A stretch of DNA of 64,000 nucleotides from Andeanibacterium fulvum (GTDB taxonomy: Bacteria > Pseudomonadota > Alphaproteobacteria > Sphingomonadales > Sphingomonadaceae): the NCBI RefSeq assembly GCF_037154085.1, contig NZ_JBANRM010000001.1, forward strand, positions 558,001-622,000, given 5' to 3'. The stretch's first letter is position 1. Every line of letters begins with the position of its first letter. The notes under the pieces are model-generated. The model made no database searches. It saw only the letters and a list, made by a program, of their open reading frames with translations, and had not been told where the DNA came from. The translations under genes were made by a program, and so were the position numbers. Shown here piece after piece: positions 50,363 to 58,284 of this stretch.

Positions 50363-50797
50363 ATGCAGTTGAGCCTTCACAGCGACTATGCCCTGCGCAT
50401 CCTGATGGCCCTCGCCGTGTCCGGGCGCCGCCTGTCGGTGGACGATGTGGCGCGCCAGTTCGACATCTCGCGCAATCACCTCGCCAAGGTGGCGCAGGAA
50501 CTGCAGGCCCAAGGCTTCATCGCCACCACGCGCGGCCGCAACGGTGGGATGGAACTGGCGCAGGAGCCGCAGGACATCGTTGTGGGGGACGTGGTCCGCC
50601 GGTTCGAACGGCTAGACGGCTTCGTCAGTTGCCTGGGCCTGGGTGCACCCGATTGCGTCGTGAATGGTGTGTGCGGGCTGAAACCGGCCCTGTCAGGCGC
50701 ACTTGAGGCGTTCCTCGCCCATTTGGACACCTATCGGCTGGCGGACCTGACCCCCAACCGCAAGGCCTTCATGGCGCGGCTGGAAGCGGCGGAATAG
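50363..50797 (+). CDS. nsrR: Rrf2-family NO-sensing repressor (NsrR-like)
   Basis: A 144-residue Rrf2 regulator. The winged-helix N-terminus is MQLSLHSDYALRILMALA and VDDVARQFDISRNHLAKVAQ, and three cysteines follow in SCLGLGAPDCVVNGVCGL (C-x7-C-x5-C), the region that holds the iron-sulphur cluster in NsrR. NO attack on the cluster releases DNA. It is divergent from the truncated-globin operon and lies between the two palindromes at 50294 and 50349. Other Rrf2 proteins such as IscR have different cysteine spacing and contexts; the globin neighbour supports NsrR. Confidence 0.9.
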   Translation: MQLSLHSDYALRILMALAVSGRRLSVDDVARQFDISRNHLAKVAQELQAQGFIATTRGRNGGMELAQEPQDIVVGDVVRRFERLDGFVSCLGLGAPDCVVNGVCGLKPALSGALEAFLAHLDTYRLADLTPNRKAFMARLEAAE

Positions 50798-50809
50798 TTC
50801 CCCAACGAA

Positions 50810-50838
50810 AAAGGCCGGAGCAATCGCCCCGGCCCTTT
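50810..50838. terminator. Bidirectional terminator between nsrR and sdhA
   Basis: GGCCGG (50813-50818) pairs with CCGGCC (50829-50834) around a 10-nt loop, with AAA before and TTT after. It lies between convergent nsrR and sdhA stops and can act for both. Confidence 0.7.
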
Positions 50839-50860
50839 CCTGTCGCAAGTCGCGTCGTCC

Positions 50861-52669
50861 TCAATACACCCGCTTCTTCGGCTTGATGTATTCGACGTCG
50901 TCGGTCAGCGTATATTCGTGGACCGGGCGGTAATCGAGCTTCACCGATCCGCCCTTGCCGCCCCAGCCTTCGAACCAGCTGGCGGTGTGCTTCATCCAGG
51001 TCTTGTCGTCCCGCTCGGGGAAGTCCTCATGCGCGTGGGCGCCGCGGCTTTCCTTGCGGTTGAACGCGGAATGCATGGTCACCGTCGCCTGGGCAATGAG
51101 GTTGTCCAGTTCCAGCGTCTCGATCAGGTCGGAGTTCCAGATCAGCGAACGGTCGGACACGTGAATGTCCTCCATCCGCTTGTAGGTATCGGCCAGCTTC
51201 ACCTTGCCTTCGGCCATCAGCTCGTCGGTGCGGAACACGGCAGCATGCTGGCTCATCGTGCGCTGCATTTCGGTGCGGATTTCCGCCGTGGGCGAGCCGC
51301 CCTTGGCATTGCGGAAGTGGTCCAGACGGCCCAGCGCAAGGTCCGCGCTGTCCTTGGGCAGGCTGTCATGCGCAGTGCCCGGCTTGACCAGTTCCTTCAG
51401 GCGATGGCCGGTCGCGCGGCCGAACACCACGAGATCGATCAGCGAGTTGGAGCCCAGGCGGTTCGCGCCATGGACCGAGACGCAAGCCGCCTCGCCCACT
51501 GCGAACAGGCCGGGAACCACGGTTTCCGGATTGCCGTCAGCGCCGATGGTCACGACTTCGCCGTGATAATTACAGGGGATGCCGCCCATATTGTAATGGA
51601 CGGTGGGCACCACGGGCAGCGGCTGGCGGGTCAGGTCCACGCCGGCGAAGATCTTGCCGCTTTCGGTGATGCCGGGCAGGCGCTCTGCCAGCACTGCCGG
51701 ATCGATGTGATCGAGGTGCAGGTAGATATGGTCCTTATGCGGACCGACGCCGCGCCCTTCGCGGATTTCCAGCGCCATGGAACGCGAGACCACGTCGCGG
51801 CTGGCGAGATCCTTTGCCGAGGGAGCATAGCGTTCCATGAAACGCTCGCCTTCGGAATTGGTGAGGTACCCCCCCTCGCCGCGCGCGCCTTCTGTGATGA
51901 GCACGCCCGCGCCGTAAATGCCGGTGGGGTGGAACTGCACGAATTCCATGTCCTGCAGCGGCAGGCCCGCGCGCAGTACCATGCCGCCGCCGTCGCCGGT
52001 GCAGGTATGGGCCGAAGTGGCGGTGTAATAGCAGCGGCCATAGCCGCCAGTGGCGAGAACCACGGCATGGGCGCGGAAGCGGTGGATCGAACCGTCATCC
52101 ATGCACATGGCGATCACGCCCCGGCACTGGCCGTTTTCCATGATCAGGTCGATCGCGAAATACTCGATGAAGAAGTCCGCGTCGTACTTCAGGCTCTGCT
52201 GATAGAGCGCATGCAGCATGGCATGGCCGGTGCGGTCCGCCGCGGCGCAGGTGCGCTGCACCGGCGGGCCGTCGCCCATGTTCTGCATGTGGCCGCCGAA
52301 GGGCCGCTGGTAGATCGTGCCGTTGGCGTTGCGGCTGAACGGCACGCCGGCATGTTCCAGCTCGTAAACCGCCTGCGGCGCTTCGCGCACCATATATTCG
52401 ATGGCGTCCTGGTCCCCCAGCCAGTCAGACCCCTTCACGGTGTCGTACATGTGCCAGGTCCAGTGATCGGGCGTGTTGTTGCCCAGCGAGGCCGCGATGC
52501 CGCCCTGTGCCGCAACGGTGTGGCTGCGGGTCGGGAACACCTTGGTGATGCAGGCCGTACGCAGGCCGGCTTCGGCGCTGCCCATGGTAGCGCGCAGGCC
52601 CGAACCGCCCGCGCCGACGACCACAACGTCATAGGTATGGTCGATGATCTTGTAAGCTGCGTCGGCCAT
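50861..52669 (-). CDS. sdhA: Succinate dehydrogenase flavoprotein subunit
   Basis: A 602-residue FAD subunit of complex II. The FAD motif is VVVVGAGGSGLRATMGSAEA, the covalent-flavin His is in KVFPTRSHTVAAQGGIAAS, and the active-site stretch is HPTGIYGAGVLITEGARGEG with NTYKRMEDIHVSDRS-like C-terminal parts (here YKRMEDIHVSDRSLIWN). Full length. It follows sdhD with a one-base overlap and sdhC, all on the minus strand. The iron-sulphur subunit gene sdhB is not in the window; a terminator directly follows sdhA, so sdhB must be elsewhere. Confidence 0.97.
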   Translation of the reverse strand: MADAAYKIIDHTYDVVVVGAGGSGLRATMGSAEAGLRTACITKVFPTRSHTVAAQGGIAASLGNNTPDHWTWHMYDTVKGSDWLGDQDAIEYMVREAPQAVYELEHAGVPFSRNANGTIYQRPFGGHMQNMGDGPPVQRTCAAADRTGHAMLHALYQQSLKYDADFFIEYFAIDLIMENGQCRGVIAMCMDDGSIHRFRAHAVVLATGGYGRCYYTATSAHTCTGDGGGMVLRAGLPLQDMEFVQFHPTGIYGAGVLITEGARGEGGYLTNSEGERFMERYAPSAKDLASRDVVSRSMALEIREGRGVGPHKDHIYLHLDHIDPAVLAERLPGITESGKIFAGVDLTRQPLPVVPTVHYNMGGIPCNYHGEVVTIGADGNPETVVPGLFAVGEAACVSVHGANRLGSNSLIDLVVFGRATGHRLKELVKPGTAHDSLPKDSADLALGRLDHFRNAKGGSPTAEIRTEMQRTMSQHAAVFRTDELMAEGKVKLADTYKRMEDIHVSDRSLIWNSDLIETLELDNLIAQATVTMHSAFNRKESRGAHAHEDFPERDDKTWMKHTASWFEGWGGKGGSVKLDYRPVHEYTLTDDVEYIKPKKRVY

Positions 52670-53055
52670 CAGGCGGCACCTCCCAGCGCGACCTTGAGGA
52701 TGCAGAAGATCGCGAAGACACTGCCGGCCACTGCAACGAGGTTAAGCGCGGCCAGCGCGGCGAACTTGTTGCCTTCATCATGCACATAATCTTCGATCAC
52801 GACCTGCAGGCCCAAGCGCGCGTGATAGAAGGTGCTGACGATCAGCAGGATCATTGCCGTGCCCGGCACCGGGCCGGAAAGCCATGCGGAAACCGTGCCC
52901 ATCTCAAGGTCAGGCAGCAGCACGATGGACGTTACCAGCCATGCGCCGAGGAAGAGGTTGCCGATCGCGGTATAGCGCTGGGCCAGCCAGTGATGCGCGC
53001 CTTCATGCGAGGAGCCGAGGCCCCGCACCCGCCCGATCGAAGTTCCGTTACCCAT
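52669..53055 (-). CDS. sdhD: Succinate dehydrogenase membrane anchor subunit
   Basis: A 128-residue three-helix membrane anchor. FYHARLGLQVVIEDYVHDEG has the heme-ligand His and the ubiquinone-site Asp-Tyr pair; WLAQRYTAIGNLFLGAWLVT is the first helix. With SdhC it binds heme b and quinone. It lies 12 nt after sdhC and overlaps sdhA by one base. Confidence 0.93.
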   Translation of the reverse strand: MGNGTSIGRVRGLGSSHEGAHHWLAQRYTAIGNLFLGAWLVTSIVLLPDLEMGTVSAWLSGPVPGTAMILLIVSTFYHARLGLQVVIEDYVHDEGNKFAALAALNLVAVAGSVFAIFCILKVALGGAA

Positions 53056-53067
53056 GATCAGCCTTCC

Positions 53068-53448
53068 TTAGAGAAGCACGATAGCCGCCCAGAAGGCGGC
53101 AGTGAAAATGGCACCAAAGGCGAGCGAGAGAACCGAACCCGCGCGGTTCCCCTCAAGCTCGTAACCCGCGCCGATATCCATCACGAAGTGGCGGATGCCG
53201 GAAGACAGATGATTGAAGAAGGCCCAGCTGATGCCCACCAGCACGACATAGCCCACCGGCGAGGTGGCGAGGCCAGTGAAGGCCGCATAGGCTTCCGGCC
53301 CGCTGGCCATTGCGCCCAGCCACCAGAGCAGCACGCCCAGCCCGACAATGGCGAAGCCATCGCCCGTCACGCGGTGGAGGATCGAGACCAGCATATGCGG
53401 GCCCCACTTGTAGACACCGAGATGCGGCGAGAGCGGACGTTCGGCCAT
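53068..53448 (-). CDS. sdhC: Succinate dehydrogenase cytochrome b556 subunit
   Basis: A 126-residue membrane subunit from the ATG at 53448. The family start RPLSPHLGVYKWGPHMLVSI and SILHRVTGDGFAI carry the quinone-site residues, and FNHLSSGIRHFVMDIGAGYE holds the heme-ligand His. It is the first gene of the sdhCDA operon, whose promoter must lie in the 53449-53630 spacer shared with the divergent SDR gene; I see no other feature there apart from a short GCGCCG-TAA-GCGGCGC hairpin. Confidence 0.95.
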   Translation of the reverse strand: MAERPLSPHLGVYKWGPHMLVSILHRVTGDGFAIVGLGVLLWWLGAMASGPEAYAAFTGLATSPVGYVVLVGISWAFFNHLSSGIRHFVMDIGAGYELEGNRAGSVLSLAFGAIFTAAFWAAIVLL

Positions 53449-53630
53449 GGTTCTTCCTGAAACGGTAGGTCTGCGACGCGGCGGACAGCGCCGTAAGCGG
53501 CGCATAGCCTGCGCATCCCCTTAGCGATTGTGCCCGCCGTGGCAAGCGCCAGAGCCACAGAAACCGCAATGGAATCGATTGCTCGACACCGCCCGGCGGG
53601 AGCGGCATTGTCCGCCCGTAAGGAGAAGGC

Positions 53631-54359
53631 ATGAGCGGACCCGTCATCCTTGTCACCGGATCGAGCCGAGGGATCGGCGCGGCGATCGTCGAACTGCTGC
53701 AGGCGCGCGGGGCACGGGTCATCTGCCATGCCAGCCGCGATTACATGGACGATACGATTCCCGCCGATCTGGCCGATCCGCTGGGTCCGCAGATCCTGTG
53801 GGAGGACGCGCTGGAACGCGCAGGCGGGCGGATCGACGTGCTGGTCAACAATGCCGGCATCTTCGACCCCGCCCCTATTGGCCTGTCCGACATCGAATGG
53901 CTGGACCGGTGGGAAGATACCTTGCGGATCAACCTGACCGCCGCCGCACAGCTTTCCCGCTACGCCGTGCGGCACTGGCTGGAACGGGGGCAGGAAGGCG
54001 AGAACGAGGGGAGACTCGTCCATATCGCCAGCCGCGCAGGCCATCGGGGCGACTCGCCCGATCACTGGCACTATGCCGCGTCCAAAGGCGGGATGCTCGC
54101 CCTGCACAAGACCATCGCCCGCGCCTATGCCGCGCAGGGCATATTGAGCTTCGCGATTGCGCCGGGCTTCACCGATACGGCAATGGCAGGAGATTATCTC
54201 TCCACCCGAGGCGGATCGGGCCTGCTGGCAGACATTCCCCTTGGCCGCGTGGCAGAGCCGGAGGAAATCGCGGCAATCGCCGCATTCTGTGCACTGGATG
54301 CCCCGCCAAGCATGACGGGCGCCGTGATCGACGCCAATGGGGCAAGCTACGTCCGCTAG
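53631..54359 (+). CDS. Short-chain dehydrogenase/reductase
   Basis: A 242-residue classical SDR: cofactor motif VTGSSRGIGAAIVELLQARG, IDVLVNNAGIFDPAPIGLSD in the middle, catalytic YAASKGGMLALHKT and C-terminal DANGASYVR. AAGGAGAAGGC precedes the ATG. The sequence resembles 3-oxoacyl-ACP reductase-like SDRs, but no substrate can be assigned. It stands between the divergent sdh operon and a B3 metallo-beta-lactamase gene that starts 33 nt after its stop. Confidence 0.88.
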   Translation: MSGPVILVTGSSRGIGAAIVELLQARGARVICHASRDYMDDTIPADLADPLGPQILWEDALERAGGRIDVLVNNAGIFDPAPIGLSDIEWLDRWEDTLRINLTAAAQLSRYAVRHWLERGQEGENEGRLVHIASRAGHRGDSPDHWHYAASKGGMLALHKTIARAYAAQGILSFAIAPGFTDTAMAGDYLSTRGGSGLLADIPLGRVAEPEEIAAIAAFCALDAPPSMTGAVIDANGASYVR

Positions 54360-54392
54360 CTACCCTTCCCTCTCGATCAGGTGACCATCCGC

Positions 54393-55292
54393 ATGAAGAT
54401 CGCCCTTCCCGCCGCTGCCCTGGCGCTCACCGCCGCTTGCGCCCTCCCGGCAGACGCCCAGCCGCCTCTCCCACCCCTGCCTGATGCGCCTGTTTCGGCG
54501 TTCCTGACCCAATGCGAAGGCAAGGAGGAATGGAACGATCCAGCCCCGCCGTTCCACATCTATGGCAACACCTATGGGGTCGGCACATGTGGCATGAACG
54601 CTCTTCTGGTGGTTGCCCCGGAAGGGCTGGTGCTGGTGGATGTCGGCACGCAGGAAGCGGCCCCGCTGGTGGCGAAAAACATCCGCATGCTGGGCTTTCG
54701 GCTCGCGGATGTGAAATGGATCGTCGCCAGCCACGAACATTGGGACCATGTGGGCGGGATTGCCGAAATGCAGCGTCTGACAGGCGCAAAGGTCGCGGCT
54801 CTGGCCAGCGCGAAGGAAGCCTTCGAACAAGGGCGCCACAACCCCATCGACCCACAGGGCGACGCCGAATTCCCGAAAATCCGCGTGGATCGGGTGCTGA
54901 CGGATGGAGATAAGGTGAGTGTCGGGGCCAGCGTGCTGACCATTCACGCGACCCCTGCCCATTCGCCCGGCTCGTCCAGCTGGACATGGCAATCCTGCGA
55001 AGGCAGCGCCTGCAAGACCATTGCCTATGCCGACAGCGCCACGACGATTTCCTCCGACGAATATCGCTTCAGCGACCATCCGGATTACGTCGCCAATGTC
55101 CGGCGCGGACTCGACGCCATCGGCGCCCTGCCCTGTGACATCTTGATTACCCCCCATCCTTCTGCCAGCGCGATGCGCGAACGCCTTGCTGGCGACACGA
55201 TGGAAGATAGCGCGGCCTGCCGCACCTATGCCGAGCAGGCAAAGGCGCGGTTCGGCAAGCGGTTGGAAAGCGAAAAGAACACATCCCCATGA
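54393..55292 (+). CDS. Subclass B3 metallo-beta-lactamase family protein
   Basis: A 299-residue exported hydrolase with a signal peptide (MKIALPAAALALTAACALPA). The zinc site 1/2 motif HEHWDH starts near residue 114 (ASHEHWDHVGG), the next His is in ATPAHSPGSSSWTW, and the last in DILITPHPSASAMRE; together they make the full B3 ligand set (H/H/H and D/H/H). B3 enzymes hydrolyse carbapenems and other beta-lactams in the periplasm. Environmental B3 genes of this kind are common in Sphingomonadales chromosomes and some have weak or untested activity. The GTG at 54381 is an alternative start. It overlaps prmA by 4 nt, with no linked mobile element or BlaI operator. Confidence 0.9.
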   Translation: MKIALPAAALALTAACALPADAQPPLPPLPDAPVSAFLTQCEGKEEWNDPAPPFHIYGNTYGVGTCGMNALLVVAPEGLVLVDVGTQEAAPLVAKNIRMLGFRLADVKWIVASHEHWDHVGGIAEMQRLTGAKVAALASAKEAFEQGRHNPIDPQGDAEFPKIRVDRVLTDGDKVSVGASVLTIHATPAHSPGSSSWTWQSCEGSACKTIAYADSATTISSDEYRFSDHPDYVANVRRGLDAIGALPCDILITPHPSASAMRERLAGDTMEDSAACRTYAEQAKARFGKRLESEKNTSP

Positions 55293-56245
55293 ACTGGAAG
55301 ATCAGCGCCTTCGCCCCCAAGGATGCCGTGCAGGCCGCGCTCGTCGCACATGAGGATGCGTGGGACTGGGACCCTGAAGTGGTCCTTTCAGGCTGCGAAA
55401 TTGCGGAAGACAAGCCCGAGGACTGGGTGCTGGAGGCATGGTATCCGCGCAAGCCGGCCGCGGCGGACAAGGCAGCCGTCAGCTCGCTTTTCGCCGGGAC
55501 CAAACCGAAACTGATCGTCGAACAATTGCCCGAAGCGGATTGGGTTGCCCTGAGCCAGCTTGGTGTCGAGCCGATCCGCGCCGGGCGCTTCAACGTCCGC
55601 ACGCCGGATTTCCCGGCCAGCACGGAGCCGGACGTCAAAGATTTCGTGATCCCCGCCAGCCAGGCCTTCGGCACCGGGCAGCACGCAACCACCGCCGGTT
55701 GCCTTGCCATGCTCACCGCGATGAAGGCCCGCGGCGTCGATGTGCGCAATCTGGCCGATATTGGCACCGGCACCGGCCTGCTCGCCTTTGCCGGGCTTGA
55801 ACTGTGGCCCCGCGCCCTTGCGACCGCGAGCGATATCGATCCGGTCTGCGCCGGCGTGGTCGACGATAATGCGGAACTGAACGGCATTCCGCTTGGTGCC
55901 GGTCGGGGCGAACTCGCCATGGTCATCGCGGACGGCATGGCCCACCCCCTGCTCGCCGCGCGTGGGCCTTACGATCTGCTGATCGCCAATATCCTTGCCG
56001 GGCCGCTGGTGGAGCTTGCGCCCGATTTCGCCCGTGCCGTCGTGCCGGGCGGGCATATGCTGCTTGCCGGATTGCTTACCACGCAGGAGCCCGCCGTGCG
56101 CCGGGCCTGCCGTCTGGCGGGCTTCCGCCTTGCCGCGCGCATGGTTAATGGCGACTGGTCGATCCTGTGGCTGCGCAAGCGTGGCGGTGTATCGGTAAGG
56201 GCAACAAGGCCGGGCAGAATGCCGGACTGGTCGCGCCGCTGGTAA
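55289..56245 (+). CDS. prmA: Ribosomal protein L11 methyltransferase
   Basis: A 318-residue SAM enzyme that trimethylates ribosomal protein L11. The class motifs are FVIPASQAFGTGQHATTAGC, LADIGTGTGLLAFAGLELWP and the catalytic/recognition ANILAGPLVELAPDFA. The N-terminal L11-binding domain (MNWKISAFAPKDAVQAAL) is present. It overlaps the end of the B3 lactamase gene by 4 nt (ATGA), an unusual pairing which is probably chance rather than function. Confidence 0.95.
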   Translation: MNWKISAFAPKDAVQAALVAHEDAWDWDPEVVLSGCEIAEDKPEDWVLEAWYPRKPAAADKAAVSSLFAGTKPKLIVEQLPEADWVALSQLGVEPIRAGRFNVRTPDFPASTEPDVKDFVIPASQAFGTGQHATTAGCLAMLTAMKARGVDVRNLADIGTGTGLLAFAGLELWPRALATASDIDPVCAGVVDDNAELNGIPLGAGRGELAMVIADGMAHPLLAARGPYDLLIANILAGPLVELAPDFARAVVPGGHMLLAGLLTTQEPAVRRACRLAGFRLAARMVNGDWSILWLRKRGGVSVRATRPGRMPDWSRRW

Positions 56246-56341
56246 GCGCCTGTCCGCCCCGAATGGTAAACCCTGTTTAGATATTCTTAGGCGAAAGTCC
56301 CTAGTCTCAGCGTTCGAGGTGGAACCTGACTGACGGAGCCT

Positions 56342-57769
56342 ATGGCGGAACTGCGTAAGCCCATTTTACCTGTTGGAACCATTGGAAACGACATGGCCCG
56401 CCTGATGCAGTGGCCACGCCAGTTTCTCGCGATCGAAAGTTCGGTCAGTGCCGCCGGGGATGATCTGGACCAGTCCTTGAGACTGGTCCTGCAAAGCGCG
56501 ATGCGCATGGTTCCGTCCGCCGATGGCGGCGAGATCGAGCTGCGCGAAGAGCACCAGCTGGTATGCCGCGCAGCTTGCGGCGAAAGCCTCAAGAGGGTCG
56601 GCGAACGCACGACTACGGCCGGCACTGTCCCCGGCTTCAGCAGCATGTCAGTGCAGCACAGAGAAGGCCTGCGCAGTTCGATCACCGCGCCGATTCCGTT
56701 TCACGACGACTATGTCGGCCAGCTCAAGCTCCATTCGCGCACCAAGGATGCCTTCACCAATACCGACCTGCTGGCGCTGCAATTGCTCGCCTGGCTGGTG
56801 GTGCATGGCATCGGCCGGCACGCCCATGCCCGCGAGGAACGCGCCCGGGCCGAGGCGGATCGCCGCTTCCAGGCGACGTTCGATCAGGCAGCGGTGGGCA
56901 TTGCCCATGTCGCGCCCGATGGCAGCTTCATCATGGCGAACGACGCCTTTTGCCGCATTTCCGGCTGGTCCCGCGAAGTGCTGATGACGCGCGGCTTTCA
57001 GGGCATAACCCATCCGGACGATCTCGATGAGGACATGGCAGCAGCCGGAGATCTGCTCGCGGGCCGCACATCGAGCTACCAGATGGAAAAGCGCTATCTG
57101 CGCAATGACGGTTCGATCGTCTGGGTAAATCTCACTGTCTCGCTGGTCCGCACGGCGGAAGGGGAGCCGGACTTCTTCGTCTCCGTGATCGAGGACATCT
57201 CGGCTCGCCGCGCGGCGGAACTGGATGCCGAACTCGATCCGCTGACCGGCCTGCTCAACCGGCGCGGGACGCTGCGGCGCCTGCGCACGGCGTTGGATAC
57301 TACCGGCATCTGGCAAAACGGAGTGGCCGCCGCTTTCCTCGATCTCGACGGGTTCAAGGCGGTAAACGACAGGTTTGGCCATGAAGAAGGCGATCGCTGC
57401 CTGGTGAAAGTCGCGGCCGCACTACGCCGCGCCTTACGGACCGATGACGTGGTCGCCCGCATGGGCGGCGACGAATTTGTCGCGCTGTTCCCTGCCGGCT
57501 CCGAAAATCAGGTGATGGACGTGCTCGCCCGCATCCAGCGCGAACTCGATACCGTGTCGGAAGGAGAGCCGTGGCAGGTCGGCGCGAGCCTTGGCGTCGC
57601 CATCGTGCCGCAAGGAGCCATGCCGGACCCGACCAGTGTGATCGCCGCAGCCGACCGCCTCATGTATCGCGCCAAGCAGGCGAAGGGGCACGAGCCGGTG
57701 GTCGAAATACTCGCGGCGGCCTCATCGCCGGACATTCTGGAAATATCCGACCAGACGCAGGCAGCCTAG
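56342..57769 (+). CDS. Diguanylate cyclase with GAF and PAS sensor domains
   Basis: A 475-residue soluble sensor enzyme. A GAF domain (about 25-165: MRMVPSADGGEIELREEHQL) is followed by a PAS domain (about 170-295: ADRRFQATFDQAAVGIAHVA and GFQGITHPDDLDEDMAA) and a GGDEF domain (VAARMGGDEFVALF near 375). The GGDEF motif is intact and the inhibitory I-site RTDD lies five residues upstream, so it should make c-di-GMP from two GTP and be product inhibited. There are no membrane segments, so the signal is probably cytoplasmic, bound by the GAF or PAS domain. It may feed the PilZ protein at 28591, which is an inference only. Confidence 0.92.
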   Translation: MAELRKPILPVGTIGNDMARLMQWPRQFLAIESSVSAAGDDLDQSLRLVLQSAMRMVPSADGGEIELREEHQLVCRAACGESLKRVGERTTTAGTVPGFSSMSVQHREGLRSSITAPIPFHDDYVGQLKLHSRTKDAFTNTDLLALQLLAWLVVHGIGRHAHAREERARAEADRRFQATFDQAAVGIAHVAPDGSFIMANDAFCRISGWSREVLMTRGFQGITHPDDLDEDMAAAGDLLAGRTSSYQMEKRYLRNDGSIVWVNLTVSLVRTAEGEPDFFVSVIEDISARRAAELDAELDPLTGLLNRRGTLRRLRTALDTTGIWQNGVAAAFLDLDGFKAVNDRFGHEEGDRCLVKVAAALRRALRTDDVVARMGGDEFVALFPAGSENQVMDVLARIQRELDTVSEGEPWQVGASLGVAIVPQGAMPDPTSVIAAADRLMYRAKQAKGHEPVVEILAAASSPDILEISDQTQAA

Positions 57770-58206
57770 GCGGGCGGCATTTCGAAATTCAGCCTCACTG
57801 AAGGCGCACTGCGCTCCGCTTCGCCGTGATACACGGCCTCGATATTGTTTCCGTCCGGATCGAGCAGGAAAGCGGCGTAATAGCCCGGATGATACTTCGT
57901 CCGCTCTCCTGGCCCGCCATTGTCCCTTCCACCGGCAGCAAGACCGGCGGCGTGGAAATCATCCACCATCCCGCGATCAGCGGCCTGGAAGGCGAGGTGA
58001 TGGCGCCCCGTCAACACACCCTCCGCTTCCGGACCATCGGGCCTGGAGACGAACAATTCATCGGCCCAGAAATGATCCGGAGAATTGCTCTCCACCGGCA
58101 CCTTCAACACCTTGAAGATCGCCTCGTAGAAACGGCGGCTTGCCTCCAGATCGGCGACCACCAGCTGAACATGATCGATCAGCCGTCCACGATGCAGTTC
58201 CATCAT
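57766..58206 (-). CDS. VOC/glyoxalase-like domain protein
   Basis: A 146-residue single-domain VOC protein. Start RLIDHVQLVVADLEASRRFY and end YYAAFLLDPDGNNIEAVYHG hold the usual His and Glu metal ligands, and HHLAFQAADRGMVDDFHAAG the middle His. Typical for small glyoxalase/dioxygenase relatives in Sphingomonadales. Substrate unknown. Two ATGs (58206, 58203) are possible starts. It converges on the GGDEF gene, overlapping by 4 nt. Confidence 0.85.
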   Translation of the reverse strand: MMELHRGRLIDHVQLVVADLEASRRFYEAIFKVLKVPVESNSPDHFWADELFVSRPDGPEAEGVLTGRHHLAFQAADRGMVDDFHAAGLAAGGRDNGGPGERTKYHPGYYAAFLLDPDGNNIEAVYHGEAERSAPSVRLNFEMPPA

Positions 58207-58284
58207 CACTCTCCCGGTCGGCCCCTGTTTCAACTCCAACGGCCCCGCCATCGATCGGTTTCAGGCGATTGCCGAAGGAAACCC

